A DNA stretch of 64,000 nucleotides, from assembly GCA_022791635.1 (NCBI GenBank), contig JAAVZL010000004.1, forward strand, positions 1 through 64,000, in the 5' to 3' direction. The position numbers and the translations under genes are program-made. This document shows positions 33,463 through 42,436 of this stretch, piece by piece. This stretch comes from Lachnospiraceae bacterium (GTDB lineage Bacteria; Bacillota; Clostridia; Lachnospirales; Lachnospiraceae). Below the pieces are notes generated by a model. The model made no database searches and was not told the DNA's origin. It was given only the letters and a program-made list of their open reading frames with translations. How positions within the stretch are numbered: the stretch's first letter is position 1; each line of letters starts with the position of its first letter.

Positions 33463-34677
33463 ATGTATAAGATTAACGATAATTATTTAAAGCTGCCGGG
33501 CAGCTATCTCTTTTCCACCATCGGCAAGAAGGTGGCAGCCTATACGGCAGAGCATCCGGAAAAGAGCATAATCCGACTGGGAATCGGGGATGTGACCCAG
33601 CCCCTCGCACCGGCTATCCTGGAGGCCATGCACAAGGCAGTGGACGAGATGGGCCATGCCGAGACCTTCCGCGGCTATGCCCCGGATTTGGGCTATGAAT
33701 TTTTGAGAACTGCCATAGCCAAAGGAGATTATCAGGAGAGAGGAGCAGACATCAGTGCCGACGAGATCTTTGTGAGCGACGGCGCAAAGTGTGATTCCGG
33801 CAATATTCAGGAGATTTTCAGTCTGGATAACCGGATTGCCGTCTGCGATCCCGTGTACCCCGTCTATGTGGATACCAACGCTATGGCAGGCAGAACAGGC
33901 ACCTACGATCCGAAGACGGAAATGTGGAGTGATGTGATCTATATGCCCTGCCTTAAGGAGAATGGTTTTGCCCCTGAGCTTCCCAAAGAGACGCCGGATC
34001 TCATCTATCTGTGTTTTCCCAACAATCCTACCGGCGCCGCCATCACAAAGGATCAGCTCCAGGTTTGGGTGGATTACGCCAATCGGGTGGGAGCAGTGAT
34101 CATATACGATGCGGCTTACGAGGCCTATATTTCTGAGGAGCATGTGCCTCACACTATCTATGAGTGCGAGGGCGCCAGAGGCTGTGCCATAGAGCTGAAG
34201 AGCTTTTCCAAAAATGCCGGCTTCACCGGCGTGCGTCTGGGCTATACGGTGATTCCCAAGGATTTGAAGTGCGGCGACGTATCCCTGCATGCCCTGTGGG
34301 CAAGGCGCCACGGGACCAAGTACAACGGAGCTCCCTATATCATCCAGCGGGCAGGGGAAGCCGTTTATTCTGAGGCAGGAAAGGCCCAGCTAAAGGAGCA
34401 GGTTGCTTACTATATGAAGAATGCCGGGACCATCCGTGAGAGCCTTAAGGAAGCAGGCTACAGCGTATCCGGCGGAGTGAACGCCCCCTATATCTGGCTG
34501 AAAACGCCGGATCAGATGACCTCCTGGGAGTTCTTTGATTATCTTTTGGAAAAAGCCGGTGTGGTGGGAACGCCGGGCTCCGGCTTTGGTCCCAGCGGGG
34601 AGGGCTACTTCCGTCTGACAGCTTTTGGCTCTTATGAGAATACGCTGGCGGCTTTGGAGCGGATTAAGCAGATTTAA
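33463..34677 (+). CDS. dapL: LL-diaminopimelate aminotransferase
   Basis: Protein of 404 residues, a class I/II PLP aminotransferase of the DapL type: it starts YKINDNYLKLPGSYLFSTI, has FPNNPTGAAI and the PLP lysine in ELKSFSKNAGFTGVRLGY (about residue 245). It makes LL-diaminopimelate directly from tetrahydrodipicolinate, bypassing the acyl intermediates, which fits the following DapF step. ATG 33463 lies seven bases after TAGGAG. Confidence 0.95.
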   Translation: MYKINDNYLKLPGSYLFSTIGKKVAAYTAEHPEKSIIRLGIGDVTQPLAPAILEAMHKAVDEMGHAETFRGYAPDLGYEFLRTAIAKGDYQERGADISADEIFVSDGAKCDSGNIQEIFSLDNRIAVCDPVYPVYVDTNAMAGRTGTYDPKTEMWSDVIYMPCLKENGFAPELPKETPDLIYLCFPNNPTGAAITKDQLQVWVDYANRVGAVIIYDAAYEAYISEEHVPHTIYECEGARGCAIELKSFSKNAGFTGVRLGYTVIPKDLKCGDVSLHALWARRHGTKYNGAPYIIQRAGEAVYSEAGKAQLKEQVAYYMKNAGTIRESLKEAGYSVSGGVNAPYIWLKTPDQMTSWEFFDYLLEKAGVVGTPGSGFGPSGEGYFRLTAFGSYENTLAALERIKQI

Positions 34678-34796
34678 AAAAAGGATAACAATATGTTTAA
34701 GCAGGTGATGGCTTTTTTCTGTCTGCCTACACCCCTGCCGCCCGCCTGAACAGTAACAGGTTTGCTGCTGCTAAAAGGTTTTCCCGTAGAAAAGCA

Positions 34797-34825
34797 TTTA
34801 CATTGATATGAGATTTTACTATAAT
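34797..34825 (+). promoter_or_regulatory. Promoter of the FtsA-like gene
   Basis: TTTACA at 34797-34802, 17-bp spacer, TATAAT at 34820-34825. The -10 box overlaps an upstream in-frame ATG at 34824, which therefore cannot be the start codon. Confidence 0.8.
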
Positions 34826-34886
34826 GGTGGAAGGAAAAGCTGTGAGGGCAGGAAAAAGCCTGTCTCAATCACGCAGGAGGGAAAGC

Positions 34887-37019
34887 ATGGCGGCAATACA
34901 GGTAAAAAGAGCACAGATACAGGCAGAACAGACCATTTTTGCCCTGGATATCGGAACCCGGAGCATCATTGGAATGGTGGGAACGGTAGAAAATGACAAG
35001 GTCCGGATCATTGCCATTGAGAAAGAGGAGCACACAGAGCGGGCAATGATTGACGGACAGATTGAGAATATAGACAAGGTGTCCGCCCTGGCCGGAAGGG
35101 TAAAGCAGAAGCTTGAGAGCAAGCTGCATTTTAAGCTGGATCGCGTGTGCGTGGCGGCGGCGGGAAGGGCTCTTCGGACCAAGCGGGCGGAGTTTGAGAT
35201 GGAGCTTCCCGAGGCAGAACTTATTGACGACGAGGTGATAAGCCGTCTGGAGGCGGGGGCCATCAGCAAGGCGGAGGAGGCCTTTGATGCGGAAAACCGG
35301 CTTGCAGAGGACGGCCGCCGGTTCTATCTGGTCGGCTATACGGTATGCCAGTATTATCTGGATAAATATATGATTTCCAGTCTGAAGGATCATCGGGGAA
35401 AGAAAGTGAAGGTGGATCTCATAGCCACCTTTCTGCCAAGCGAGGTGGTGGAAAGCCTTTACACCACCATGAATAAAATCGGGCTGGAGGTGGCAAGCAT
35501 CACTCTGGAGCCGATTGCGGCCATCAATGCGGCCATTCCGTCTAACCTGCGCCTGTTAAATCTGGTGATGGTGGACATTGGCGCCGGAACCTCGGATATT
35601 GCCGCCTGTACCGACGGAAGCGTCACAGGCTACACCATGGCCACCGTGGCGGGAGACGAGATTACGGAGACGCTGATGAAAGCGTATCTGGTGGATTTTC
35701 AGACGGCGGAATCCATGAAAGCCCAGGCGGATTTGGAGGAGGAAATCACCTTCACGGATATTTTGGGCTTTGAGCAGAGCGTTTCCAGGGAGGAGCTTTT
35801 GGAGTGCATCCAGGATACCTCTGATTTGCTCTGCCGGGAAATTGCGGAAAAGATTTTGGAAATTAATGGAAACCCGCCTTCGGCTCTGTTTCTGGCAGGG
35901 GGAGGCAGTAAGCTCACAGGCCTGAAGGACGGGCTGACGGCGGCGCTTAACATGGATGCCAAGCGCGTGGCCATTGCCGGAAACAATTTCCGCACCAGCG
36001 CGTTTTCCGATGAATACGATCTCAATAATCCGGAGTATGCCACTCCTCTGGGGATTGTGGTCTCCTCGGGGCTGAATCTCATCAATGCAAGCTTCCGAGT
36101 GATTTTGAACGGCAGACAGGCCAACCTGTTCCGAAGCGGCAGCTTTACGGCATTGAATCTGCTGATGATGAACGGCTACAGCTTTTTGGATATTATGGGG
36201 CGCAGCGGCGCCAACCTGATTGTGACGGTGAACGGAAAGCGGAAGGTGTTCTACGGTACACCTGTGGAGCCGGCCACTCTCTTTATTAACAAAAAGGAGG
36301 GGCGGCTGTCGGAGATCATAAAGGCCGGGGACGAGATTGATTTTACGCCTGCAGTATCCGGAGTGTCTGCCAGGGCCAGCCTTGGAGATATTGAGGGGGC
36401 TGCGGACGCGACAGAATTAACTTTGAACGGAAAGCCTGCGGATTTGGAGACCCAGTTAAAGATGGGTGATGTGATTGTGATGAGGAGAGCCGGGGAGGAT
36501 GCAAAGCCGGAGACGGATGCAAAGCCAAAGGCGGCAGAGGAACCGGAGGAGCCTTTAGAGCCGGAAGAGGCGGCTGTGACCGAGCCGGAGAAAGCGCCGG
36601 AAGCACAAAAGGTTGTGATGCCGGAGAAGGAAGAAGAAAAGGCAGTTATGCCTGAGAAAGCAGCAGAAGAAAGAAGGGCTGTGCAGGAGAAAGCGCCGGA
36701 AGAAGATGCGCACAGACCGGTTTTGAATCCTCAGGGAAGTTTCGCGCAGCGTTCGGTTTTGGCCGCAGTATCCCAGACAGCAGAAGCGGAACCCGCGTCC
36801 AAAGGGCCGCAGGAGATGCATTTTCATCTGAATGGCCTGCCTATCAGTCTGCCCAGGAAAGCGGACGGAGCTCCCTATTTTCTGATGGATATGATTCAGT
36901 ATTCCGGGATTGACTTAAAGCAGCCAAAAGGACGGATTGTGCTGAGCGTCAACGGAGTACAGGGCCTGTTTCAGCAGGAGCTAAGGGACGGGGACAATAT
37001 CCGTATTGAGGAAGAATAA
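34887..37019 (+). CDS. FtsA/PilM-like actin-fold ATPase with C-terminal repeats
   Basis: Protein of 710 residues, well above the roughly 420 of FtsA. The actin-like core (about 15-385) has FALDIGTRSIIGMVG, VMVDIGAGTSDIA and LFLAGGGSKLTGL. Three short modules of the pattern VNG...L..GD.I follow: VTVNGKRKVFYG...AGDEIDF, LTLNGKPADLE..MGDVIVM and, after a Glu/Pro/Lys/Ala-rich linker (about 535-620), VLSVNGVQGLFQQELRDGDN. These look like beta-grasp units. No C-terminal membrane-targeting helix as in FtsA is visible. It may scaffold a division or surface assembly. ATG 34887 has CAGGAGGG upstream. Confidence 0.8.
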   Translation: MAAIQVKRAQIQAEQTIFALDIGTRSIIGMVGTVENDKVRIIAIEKEEHTERAMIDGQIENIDKVSALAGRVKQKLESKLHFKLDRVCVAAAGRALRTKRAEFEMELPEAELIDDEVISRLEAGAISKAEEAFDAENRLAEDGRRFYLVGYTVCQYYLDKYMISSLKDHRGKKVKVDLIATFLPSEVVESLYTTMNKIGLEVASITLEPIAAINAAIPSNLRLLNLVMVDIGAGTSDIAACTDGSVTGYTMATVAGDEITETLMKAYLVDFQTAESMKAQADLEEEITFTDILGFEQSVSREELLECIQDTSDLLCREIAEKILEINGNPPSALFLAGGGSKLTGLKDGLTAALNMDAKRVAIAGNNFRTSAFSDEYDLNNPEYATPLGIVVSSGLNLINASFRVILNGRQANLFRSGSFTALNLLMMNGYSFLDIMGRSGANLIVTVNGKRKVFYGTPVEPATLFINKKEGRLSEIIKAGDEIDFTPAVSGVSARASLGDIEGAADATELTLNGKPADLETQLKMGDVIVMRRAGEDAKPETDAKPKAAEEPEEPLEPEEAAVTEPEKAPEAQKVVMPEKEEEKAVMPEKAAEERRAVQEKAPEEDAHRPVLNPQGSFAQRSVLAAVSQTAEAEPASKGPQEMHFHLNGLPISLPRKADGAPYFLMDMIQYSGIDLKQPKGRIVLSVNGVQGLFQQELRDGDNIRIEEE

Positions 37020-37069
37020 CCGCTACGTTTCTTTACATGATTGACAATGAATAGCAGCAGGGTGATTTT

Positions 37070-37870
37070 ATGAAGATAGCAGATATCCATGTACATGTAT
37101 TTCCCGATAAGCTGGCGGAAAAAGCGGCTCATTCCATCGGAGAATTCTACGACAAAACCGCTTATACCATTGCAAGCACGGACCGTCTGGCAAAGGAGCT
37201 TGCGGAGGCCGGCATTAGCCGTTGTGTGATCAGCAATTCTGCTACTGCGCCAAAGCAGGTCCACAATATCAATACCTTTTTGGCACAGGCTGCCCGTGAG
37301 CATCCCGGCTTTATCGGCTTTGGCTCTCTCTACCCGGGGATGGAGGATTATGAGGAGGAGCTGGACCGGATGCAGGAGCTGGGACTTCGGGGGCTTAAGA
37401 TTCATCCGGATTTTCAGAAGGTTCCCATTGATGCCTCTTGCGGAATCGAGATGTACCGCTCCGTGGCCAGAAGAGGACTTCCCGTGCTGTTTCATATGGG
37501 GGATGACCGTTATGATTTTTCTTCGCCCAAGCGTTTGACCAACCTTCTTCGGAAAGTGCCGGATTTGAAGGTGATTGCCGCCCATTTCGGCGGCTGGACC
37601 ATCTGGGAGCGGTCTCTCAACCATCCCCAGCCGGAGAATGTTCTCTACGATACCTCCAGCACTATTCCTTTGGTATCCAGAGAATTAGTATACCGCATGT
37701 TCGACCGCTTCGGCCCGGACCGGTTTTTATTCGGCTCGGATTTTCCCATGTGGAAGCCCAAGGATGCGGTGGAGCAGCTTTTGTCCTTTGATCTGGGGGA
37801 TACTGTGACGGAGAAAATCCTGTATGGGAATTTTTGCAAGCTTTTGGGAATGGACACTTCCCTGCTCTGA
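37070..37870 (+). CDS. Amidohydrolase-2 family metal-dependent hydrolase
   Basis: Protein of 266 residues with DIHVHVFPDKLA at the N-terminus (HxH metal pair), GLKIHPDFQ, LFHMGDDRYDF, VIAAHFGG and a late FGSDFPMW, the layout of the amidohydrolase-2 (decarboxylase/hydrolase) family. The substrate is unknown. It follows the FtsA-like gene by 50 bp and may be co-transcribed. It is convergent with blaR1. Confidence 0.82.
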   Translation: MKIADIHVHVFPDKLAEKAAHSIGEFYDKTAYTIASTDRLAKELAEAGISRCVISNSATAPKQVHNINTFLAQAAREHPGFIGFGSLYPGMEDYEEELDRMQELGLRGLKIHPDFQKVPIDASCGIEMYRSVARRGLPVLFHMGDDRYDFSSPKRLTNLLRKVPDLKVIAAHFGGWTIWERSLNHPQPENVLYDTSSTIPLVSRELVYRMFDRFGPDRFLFGSDFPMWKPKDAVEQLLSFDLGDTVTEKILYGNFCKLLGMDTSLL

Positions 37871-37886
37871 CATATGATACGTTATA

Positions 37887-37920
37887 GGAGAGGTACGGAC
37901 TATTCCGTCCGTACCTCTCC
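37887..37920. terminator. Symmetrical hairpin between convergent genes
   Basis: GGAGAGGTACGGAC and GTCCGTACCTCTCC form a perfect 14-bp stem with a six-base loop. It lies between the amidohydrolase and blaR1 and overlaps the last codons of blaR1. It has no long T-run, so the terminator role is inferred from position. Confidence 0.6.
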
Positions 37921-40383
37921 ATCCTGTGTACTCAGCAATAATTGACTGTGGTCCAGGTAAGCATTCATCTGTGCCATCCACGCATCGGCTATTTCTTCAT
38001 CATAGGGAATCCAATCGTCGCCATAGGAAAAAGAGCTGCCTGCAATCTGTAGAATCTCGCCCTTCTCTCCAAGACGGAACACCTGGTAATCATACCCTCC
38101 GTAGGTATCCCGATCCTCTATATGCACCCGCATCAGAAAAGGCGTCCCATCTTGTTCTCCCAGATAAATGTTATTCCATCCTGCCCGGGCGGTGTGAGCG
38201 CCCTCGGAGTAGAGGAGTTCTCCGGCTTCATTCTTAAAAAGTACAATTCCGCTGTCCCCATCCCCGATATTTCCCGTATAGACCTCCGCCGTTTCCATAC
38301 CGGGACTCTCCCCGAAGTCATCCTTTGCATTGTAGACCTGAGTATAATAGGTCTTTAAAGGATCGATTCCTTCCATTTCCGGAAAGGCCTGAATGTCCTC
38401 GTACCAGGTATCACGGGCAAAGGGCTCATAGGCAATGCCCGCGCCGTACCATGCGCTCTCCAGAGCTGCGTTGGTAATCAGGTTATCTTCAAAATACAGG
38501 GTACATAAGGGATTGATCCAGGAAAATCCATCCTCGGCCAGCTTTACGAATTCCTCAAAATCCACCTCTTCATAGCGGACGGAATCCATCTCCCGGTTTA
38601 CCTGAAAAACGCAAGCCTCCGAAAAGGCAAGGAATGGAAGCTCCTCTCCGGAATCCTCCGGATCCATTCTATCAATCACATAGCGGTCAATCCCCCGGGC
38701 GCTTCTGGCAATGCTCTGAATATTCAGCCGAAAAATGCCGTTCAAATCTTCCCTTGCCACAAGAGTTTCCAGATTCTCCGGGGATAGGTAGGGAATTCCC
38801 CTATCTGACAGCAGATTGTCCTGGGAGGTTTCTGCCGAATTCTGCGAGTCCTCTTGCCCTGTGCTCTGCCTGATAAGCTCACACCGAAGTCCAAAGCCAA
38901 ATTCCGACAGAAATACGGCCACCTCCTCCGGTGACATATTCACCCAAATCTGGGAATTCTCCGGCACCACCTCCAGAATCTCCACAGCGTGTAAAAATTC
39001 CACCTCCCGCAGCTGTCCGTCCTTAACTTCTTCCTGCCGGTAGATATTCAGCAAATCCCCGGCCTGTGCCTCCGGCGCCATCCCAAGAGGCACCGTAAAA
39101 CGATAGCGGTTTCCCTTTGCAGGCTGCAGGGCAAAGAGCCCCCGGCTCATAACCTCGATCTTCTCGGCCTTTTGGGAGAATCGGGCGGGATAGGTTTCCA
39201 TGACGGAGATTTCTTCTCCCTTTGGAAAGGTAATTCGGATGAGATCCCCGATCTCCAGGCCGTCAAAGTCAATCTCAATATAAGGCTCTACGCTGTCGGC
39301 TTCCGGAATGTCCACATCGCCGAAGCGGGGAATGCGGACAACGACGGGAAGGGGATCGCCCTCTGCGTCCGCATAAGTGACAATGCCGTAGAATACTTGT
39401 TCCGGACTTCCATCCTCTCCCCCGTCCCTTGGATTGGTCACAAATTGTACGGCCAGCACCACACAGACGATTGCAGCGCACACAGCCAGAATCCGGCCGG
39501 GCTTTTGATAATGAAGGACATTTTCGATGCGGCTTTTCGTATCCCCCTCTCCAAAGGCAAGGGGAAGTCCTTTTACCATCCGGTGGCCTGAGGCAAGGGC
39601 CAGAAGAGAGGCGGAGTATTCCTTTTTCACCTTGCTTCCAAGCCTGCGGATTACGGCTTCGTCGCAGGACATTTCCATATCCTGTCCGCTTAAGGAAAAG
39701 GCCAGCCAAACAAGGGGATTGAACCAGTGAAGGCAAAGAGCCAGGTAAGCCAGGGCGCGGAAAAAGGGATCCTTTCGCCGGATATGAATTTGCTCATGGA
39801 GAAGGATATAGCGCTCCTCCTCCGCTCCAAGAGCCTGGGAGAGATAAATACGGGGCCAGATGATACCATACACAAAGGGCGTACCATACCCCGGCATCCG
39901 GTAAATATTTTCCCTCTCATGAGAGGCTGTTTTCAGCTTTTTCTTAAGGCGAAGGAGAGAAACGGCGCTGTAGGCCAGCATGGCACCAATGCCAAGAAGC
40001 CAGATCCGGGATCCCAAAAAGAGCCAGATTTGCATGGGATTCACGGAAGCTGCCGGATTGCCTGCAGGAAGGGAGGAGTTTACGGCATCGCTGATACCAG
40101 GAACCGGCAGGCTCACTTGGGGCTCCATCTGATAGCCGATATCCGCGGGGATGTATTCCATCCGTCCCTTTGTAGAGCTGCTTTCCTCCAGAATGCCAAG
40201 GAAGGAAATGTCCGTGAAGAAGGATACAGGGCAGAGAAGCCGGAACAACACCACGGCCCACAGAACATAGGAGAAAATCCGGGGCGCTCTTTTCAGACAT
40301 AGGCGGGCAATGAGCATGGCTAAAATGATGACGCTCCCTGTAATACTCATGTTCAGAATTGTAATAAAGAGCTGTTCCATCAA
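37900..40383 (-). CDS. BlaR1-family M56 metallopeptidase sensor with large outer domain
   Basis: Protein of 827 residues. The N-terminal 300 residues hold membrane segments and the M56 zinc protease motif LLHEQIHIRRKD with the later CDEAVIRRLG. One further membrane segment (about 300-318) is followed by a 500-residue extracellular region. That region has no penicillin-binding serine motif of the BlaR1/MecR1 sensor type, so the inducer is probably not a beta-lactam. On signal, M56 proteases cleave the partner repressor. The ATG overlaps the blaI stop by four bases. Confidence 0.86.
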   Translation of the reverse strand: MMEQLFITILNMSITGSVIILAMLIARLCLKRAPRIFSYVLWAVVLFRLLCPVSFFTDISFLGILEESSSTKGRMEYIPADIGYQMEPQVSLPVPGISDAVNSSLPAGNPAASVNPMQIWLFLGSRIWLLGIGAMLAYSAVSLLRLKKKLKTASHERENIYRMPGYGTPFVYGIIWPRIYLSQALGAEEERYILLHEQIHIRRKDPFFRALAYLALCLHWFNPLVWLAFSLSGQDMEMSCDEAVIRRLGSKVKKEYSASLLALASGHRMVKGLPLAFGEGDTKSRIENVLHYQKPGRILAVCAAIVCVVLAVQFVTNPRDGGEDGSPEQVFYGIVTYADAEGDPLPVVVRIPRFGDVDIPEADSVEPYIEIDFDGLEIGDLIRITFPKGEEISVMETYPARFSQKAEKIEVMSRGLFALQPAKGNRYRFTVPLGMAPEAQAGDLLNIYRQEEVKDGQLREVEFLHAVEILEVVPENSQIWVNMSPEEVAVFLSEFGFGLRCELIRQSTGQEDSQNSAETSQDNLLSDRGIPYLSPENLETLVAREDLNGIFRLNIQSIARSARGIDRYVIDRMDPEDSGEELPFLAFSEACVFQVNREMDSVRYEEVDFEEFVKLAEDGFSWINPLCTLYFEDNLITNAALESAWYGAGIAYEPFARDTWYEDIQAFPEMEGIDPLKTYYTQVYNAKDDFGESPGMETAEVYTGNIGDGDSGIVLFKNEAGELLYSEGAHTARAGWNNIYLGEQDGTPFLMRVHIEDRDTYGGYDYQVFRLGEKGEILQIAGSSFSYGDDWIPYDEEIADAWMAQMNAYLDHSQLLLSTQDGEVRTE

Positions 40384-40757
40384 TCATTCCCTCCTTGCTC
40401 TTCCTCGTATTCCTCTATGAGCCTGCGAAGCTCCTCTACCTCATGGCTGCTAAGCCGTTTCCGGCGGGAGAAAGCAGTAAGGAATCGGGGCAGAGAGCCG
40501 TCAAAGTTTTCTATCAGAAATTGTTCCCCCTGAGCGGCCTGAAAATCCTCTCTGGTGGTCTTGGCTTGAACGGTACCGTTTACATTTTCAAAGAGATCCC
40601 GCAGGCAGAGGCGTTTCAGCATGGTGTAGGTGGTGGTCCGCTTCCAGGAAAAGGCCTGCTCACAGAGCTTTACCAGCTCTCCCGAGGCTATGGGGGCGTG
40701 CTCCCAGATTAAATCCGCAAATTTCTGTTCCATTTCTCCCAGCTTGTAAGGCTCCAT
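40380..40757 (-). CDS. blaI: BlaI/MecI-family repressor
   Basis: Protein of 125 residues with a winged HTH (LGEMEQKFADLIWEHAP, then FSWKRTTTYTMLKRL) and a C-terminal dimerisation helix pair. It should bind the two dyads upstream and be inactivated by proteolysis started by the BlaR1-type protein. ATG 40757 has a perfect AAAGGAGG; the longer start at 40775 would place this site inside the coding region. The pair forms an autoregulated unit; no beta-lactamase gene is present. Confidence 0.9.
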   Translation of the reverse strand: MEPYKLGEMEQKFADLIWEHAPIASGELVKLCEQAFSWKRTTTYTMLKRLCLRDLFENVNGTVQAKTTREDFQAAQGEQFLIENFDGSLPRFLTAFSRRKRLSSHEVEELRRLIEEYEEEQGGND

Positions 40758-40786
40758 GGTAATCCTCCTTTGCATTTAAAAGAGCT

Positions 40787-40827
40787 GTCTAATAATATTA
40801 GACACATAAAGTCTAACATTATTAGAC
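40787..40827 (-). promoter_or_regulatory. Two BlaI-type operators over the blaI promoter
   Basis: Two 17-bp dyads, GTCTAATAATATTAGAC (40787-40803) and GTCTAACATTATTAGAC (40811-40827), are centred 24 bp apart. On the minus strand TTGACA (40838-40833) and TAGACT (40815-40810) with 17-bp spacing form a promoter covered by the dyads. Confidence 0.85.
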
Positions 40828-40844
40828 AAAACTGTCAACAGAAA

Positions 40845-40890
40845 ATCCTCCCCTTAATAGAAATCATTTGCTTCTAGGGAGGTTTTTGTT
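40845..40890 (+). terminator. Hairpin upstream of the MFS promoter
   Basis: CCTCCC (40847-40852) pairs with GGGAGG (40877-40882), followed by five T. The TATAAT (40891-40896) of a likely promoter for the MFS leader follows, with a weak -35 TTGCTT at 40868-40873. Confidence 0.5.
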
Positions 40891-40931
40891 TATAATGAAA
40901 CAAAAAGCGTAATATCACGAAGGGAAAGAAA

Positions 40932-40970
40932 ATGAGACTTTGTATTGCAACAGCTCCATGCAGAGCCTGA
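40932..40970 (+). CDS. Leader peptide of the MFS exporter gene
   Basis: A 12-codon frame, MRLCIATAPCRA, has AAGGGAAAG upstream and ends inside the loop of the first leader hairpin. The order of short peptide, alternative hairpins and efflux gene is that of drug-inducible ribosome-stalling leaders. It is too short for gene finders. The call depends on the overlapping RNA structures; no homology is claimed. Confidence 0.5.
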   Translation: MRLCIATAPCRA

Positions 40971-41011
40971 GGAGACTGCATGGAGGAGCAGCCCTGTGCT
41001 GAGATCCTCAG
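40954..41011 (+). promoter_or_regulatory. Mutually exclusive hairpins in the MFS leader
   Basis: CTCCATGCAG (40954-40963) pairs perfectly with CTGCATGGAG (40976-40985). The competing hairpin uses GAGGA (40983-40987) with TCCTC (41005-41009), reinforced by CAGC/GCTG. CTGAGGA in the first loop can also pair with TCCTCAG (41005-41011). A ribosome held on the leader peptide would cover the first arm. Confidence 0.5.
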
Positions 41012-41059
41012 ACTTTGCTTCTATTTTGCGAAATATCTGACACAAAAAGGAGCAAAGAA

Positions 41060-42352
41060 ATGAAGAATGTAAAGAAAAATGAATTATTTGAGCTGAGAGA
41101 TTTTCTGATACTTTGGAGTACCCAGAGCGTATCTCAGCTTGGCAGCAGTATTACGGCATTTGCCTTAACCCTGTGGCTGTATGAGAAGACGGGCTCTTCC
41201 CTGAGTACGGCGGCTCTTACCATCTGTTCTTACACGCCTTATGTGTTAATGAGTGTATTTGCAGGGGCGGTGACGGACCGGTTTGACAAGAAGAAGACCA
41301 TGCTTGGCTGCGATGTGTTTGCGGTAATGTGCACCATCACAGTATTTCTATTATTTCGGGCAAATTGTCTGATGGTATGGCATTTATATGTTCTGAATGG
41401 GATTTCGGGATTCATGAATACGGTGCAGCAGCCTGCTTCCGAGGTTGCCATGACGCTTATCATTCCCCCAAAGCACTATCAGAGGACAAGCGGACTACAA
41501 TCTCTGTCGAGATCTCTGATCTCCATATTGAATCCTTTGATTGCCACGGCATTGTACGCCTTTGCCGGTCTCAATGGCGTCATAGCGATTGATGTGTGCA
41601 GCTTTCTGGTTGCATTTACGGCACTGCTATTTTTTATCAAAATCCCGGAAAAGAAGAGTGACAGGAGAGAAAGTGTAAGGAAGCTCGTAAAAGAGGGACT
41701 TGTATTTTTGAAAGAAAATCCGCTGATTATGACGCTGATATTATTTATGTCAGGCGTGAATCTGGTGGCTTCGGCTTTTGACGCAGTCTTGCCTGGTTAT
41801 GTGCTTCCGAATCCAAAGGGCGGCCAGGCGGTTCTGGGAATTGTAACGTCTTGTGCCGGCGCGGCCATGATTATTGGCAGTCTGATTGCCTCAGCCCTGC
41901 CAAAACCCCGGGATAGGGTAAAGGTGATTTATCTGACCATGCTGTTTTCCCTGGGAACGGAAAATTTCTTGCTGGCATTTTCCAGAGAGCCGGTACTGTG
42001 GTGCATAGGGCAGATCATTGGATGGATTCTTGTGCCGATTATGAGCGCCAATTTGGATGTGATTCTCAGAACTACGATTCCGGTAGAGCTGCAGGGGCGT
42101 GTCTATGCATGCCGCAATACGCTTCAGTTTTTTACCATTCCCATAGGATTGTTTTTGGGCGGCTTTATGGTAGATCGTGTATGTGAGCCGATGATGAGCA
42201 TATATGGGGATTTATCCATTCTAAAAGCGCTCTTTGGCTCGGGGAAAGGCTCCGGCGCTGCGCTTATGATGCTGGTGCTTGGAGTGGGCGGAAGTCTAAT
42301 CTGCATCATCACAGGTAGGAAATTGAAGAAATATCACTATAATGAAGGGTAG
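41060..42352 (+). CDS. MFS multidrug/macrolide-type exporter
   Basis: Protein of 430 residues with about twelve membrane segments. The N-terminus FELRDFLILWSTQSVSQLGSS and GAVTDRFDKKKTMLGCD (motif A) resemble the MefA/MFS_3 branch of drug exporters. ATG 41060 follows AAAAAGGAG; an earlier ATG at 41015 lies in the leader and is unlikely. The attenuator-like leader suggests induction by a ribosome-targeting compound. The substrate is not determinable here. Its last codons are followed at once by a long inverted repeat. Confidence 0.85.
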   Translation: MKNVKKNELFELRDFLILWSTQSVSQLGSSITAFALTLWLYEKTGSSLSTAALTICSYTPYVLMSVFAGAVTDRFDKKKTMLGCDVFAVMCTITVFLLFRANCLMVWHLYVLNGISGFMNTVQQPASEVAMTLIIPPKHYQRTSGLQSLSRSLISILNPLIATALYAFAGLNGVIAIDVCSFLVAFTALLFFIKIPEKKSDRRESVRKLVKEGLVFLKENPLIMTLILFMSGVNLVASAFDAVLPGYVLPNPKGGQAVLGIVTSCAGAAMIIGSLIASALPKPRDRVKVIYLTMLFSLGTENFLLAFSREPVLWCIGQIIGWILVPIMSANLDVILRTTIPVELQGRVYACRNTLQFFTIPIGLFLGGFMVDRVCEPMMSIYGDLSILKALFGSGKGSGAALMMLVLGVGGSLICIITGRKLKKYHYNEG

Positions 42353-42361
42353 TATTATTTC

Positions 42362-42430
42362 ATATCCCGTGTTCGGACAGTTCGCGTACAGAGCAGGCAG
42401 CCTGTACGCGAACAGCCGGACACGGGATAT
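42362..42430. repeat. Long inverted repeat between convergent genes
   Basis: The arms read inwards from ATATCCCGTGT on the left and outwards to ACACGGGATAT on the right, then CGG, GTTCGCGTACAG and its complement, giving close to 29 paired bases per arm with minor slippage around a 9-10-nt loop. It separates the MFS gene from the Gfo/Idh/MocA remnant. There is no terminal T-run. A bidirectional terminator or a small palindromic insertion are the alternatives. Confidence 0.7.
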
Positions 42431-42436
42431 AGTGCA

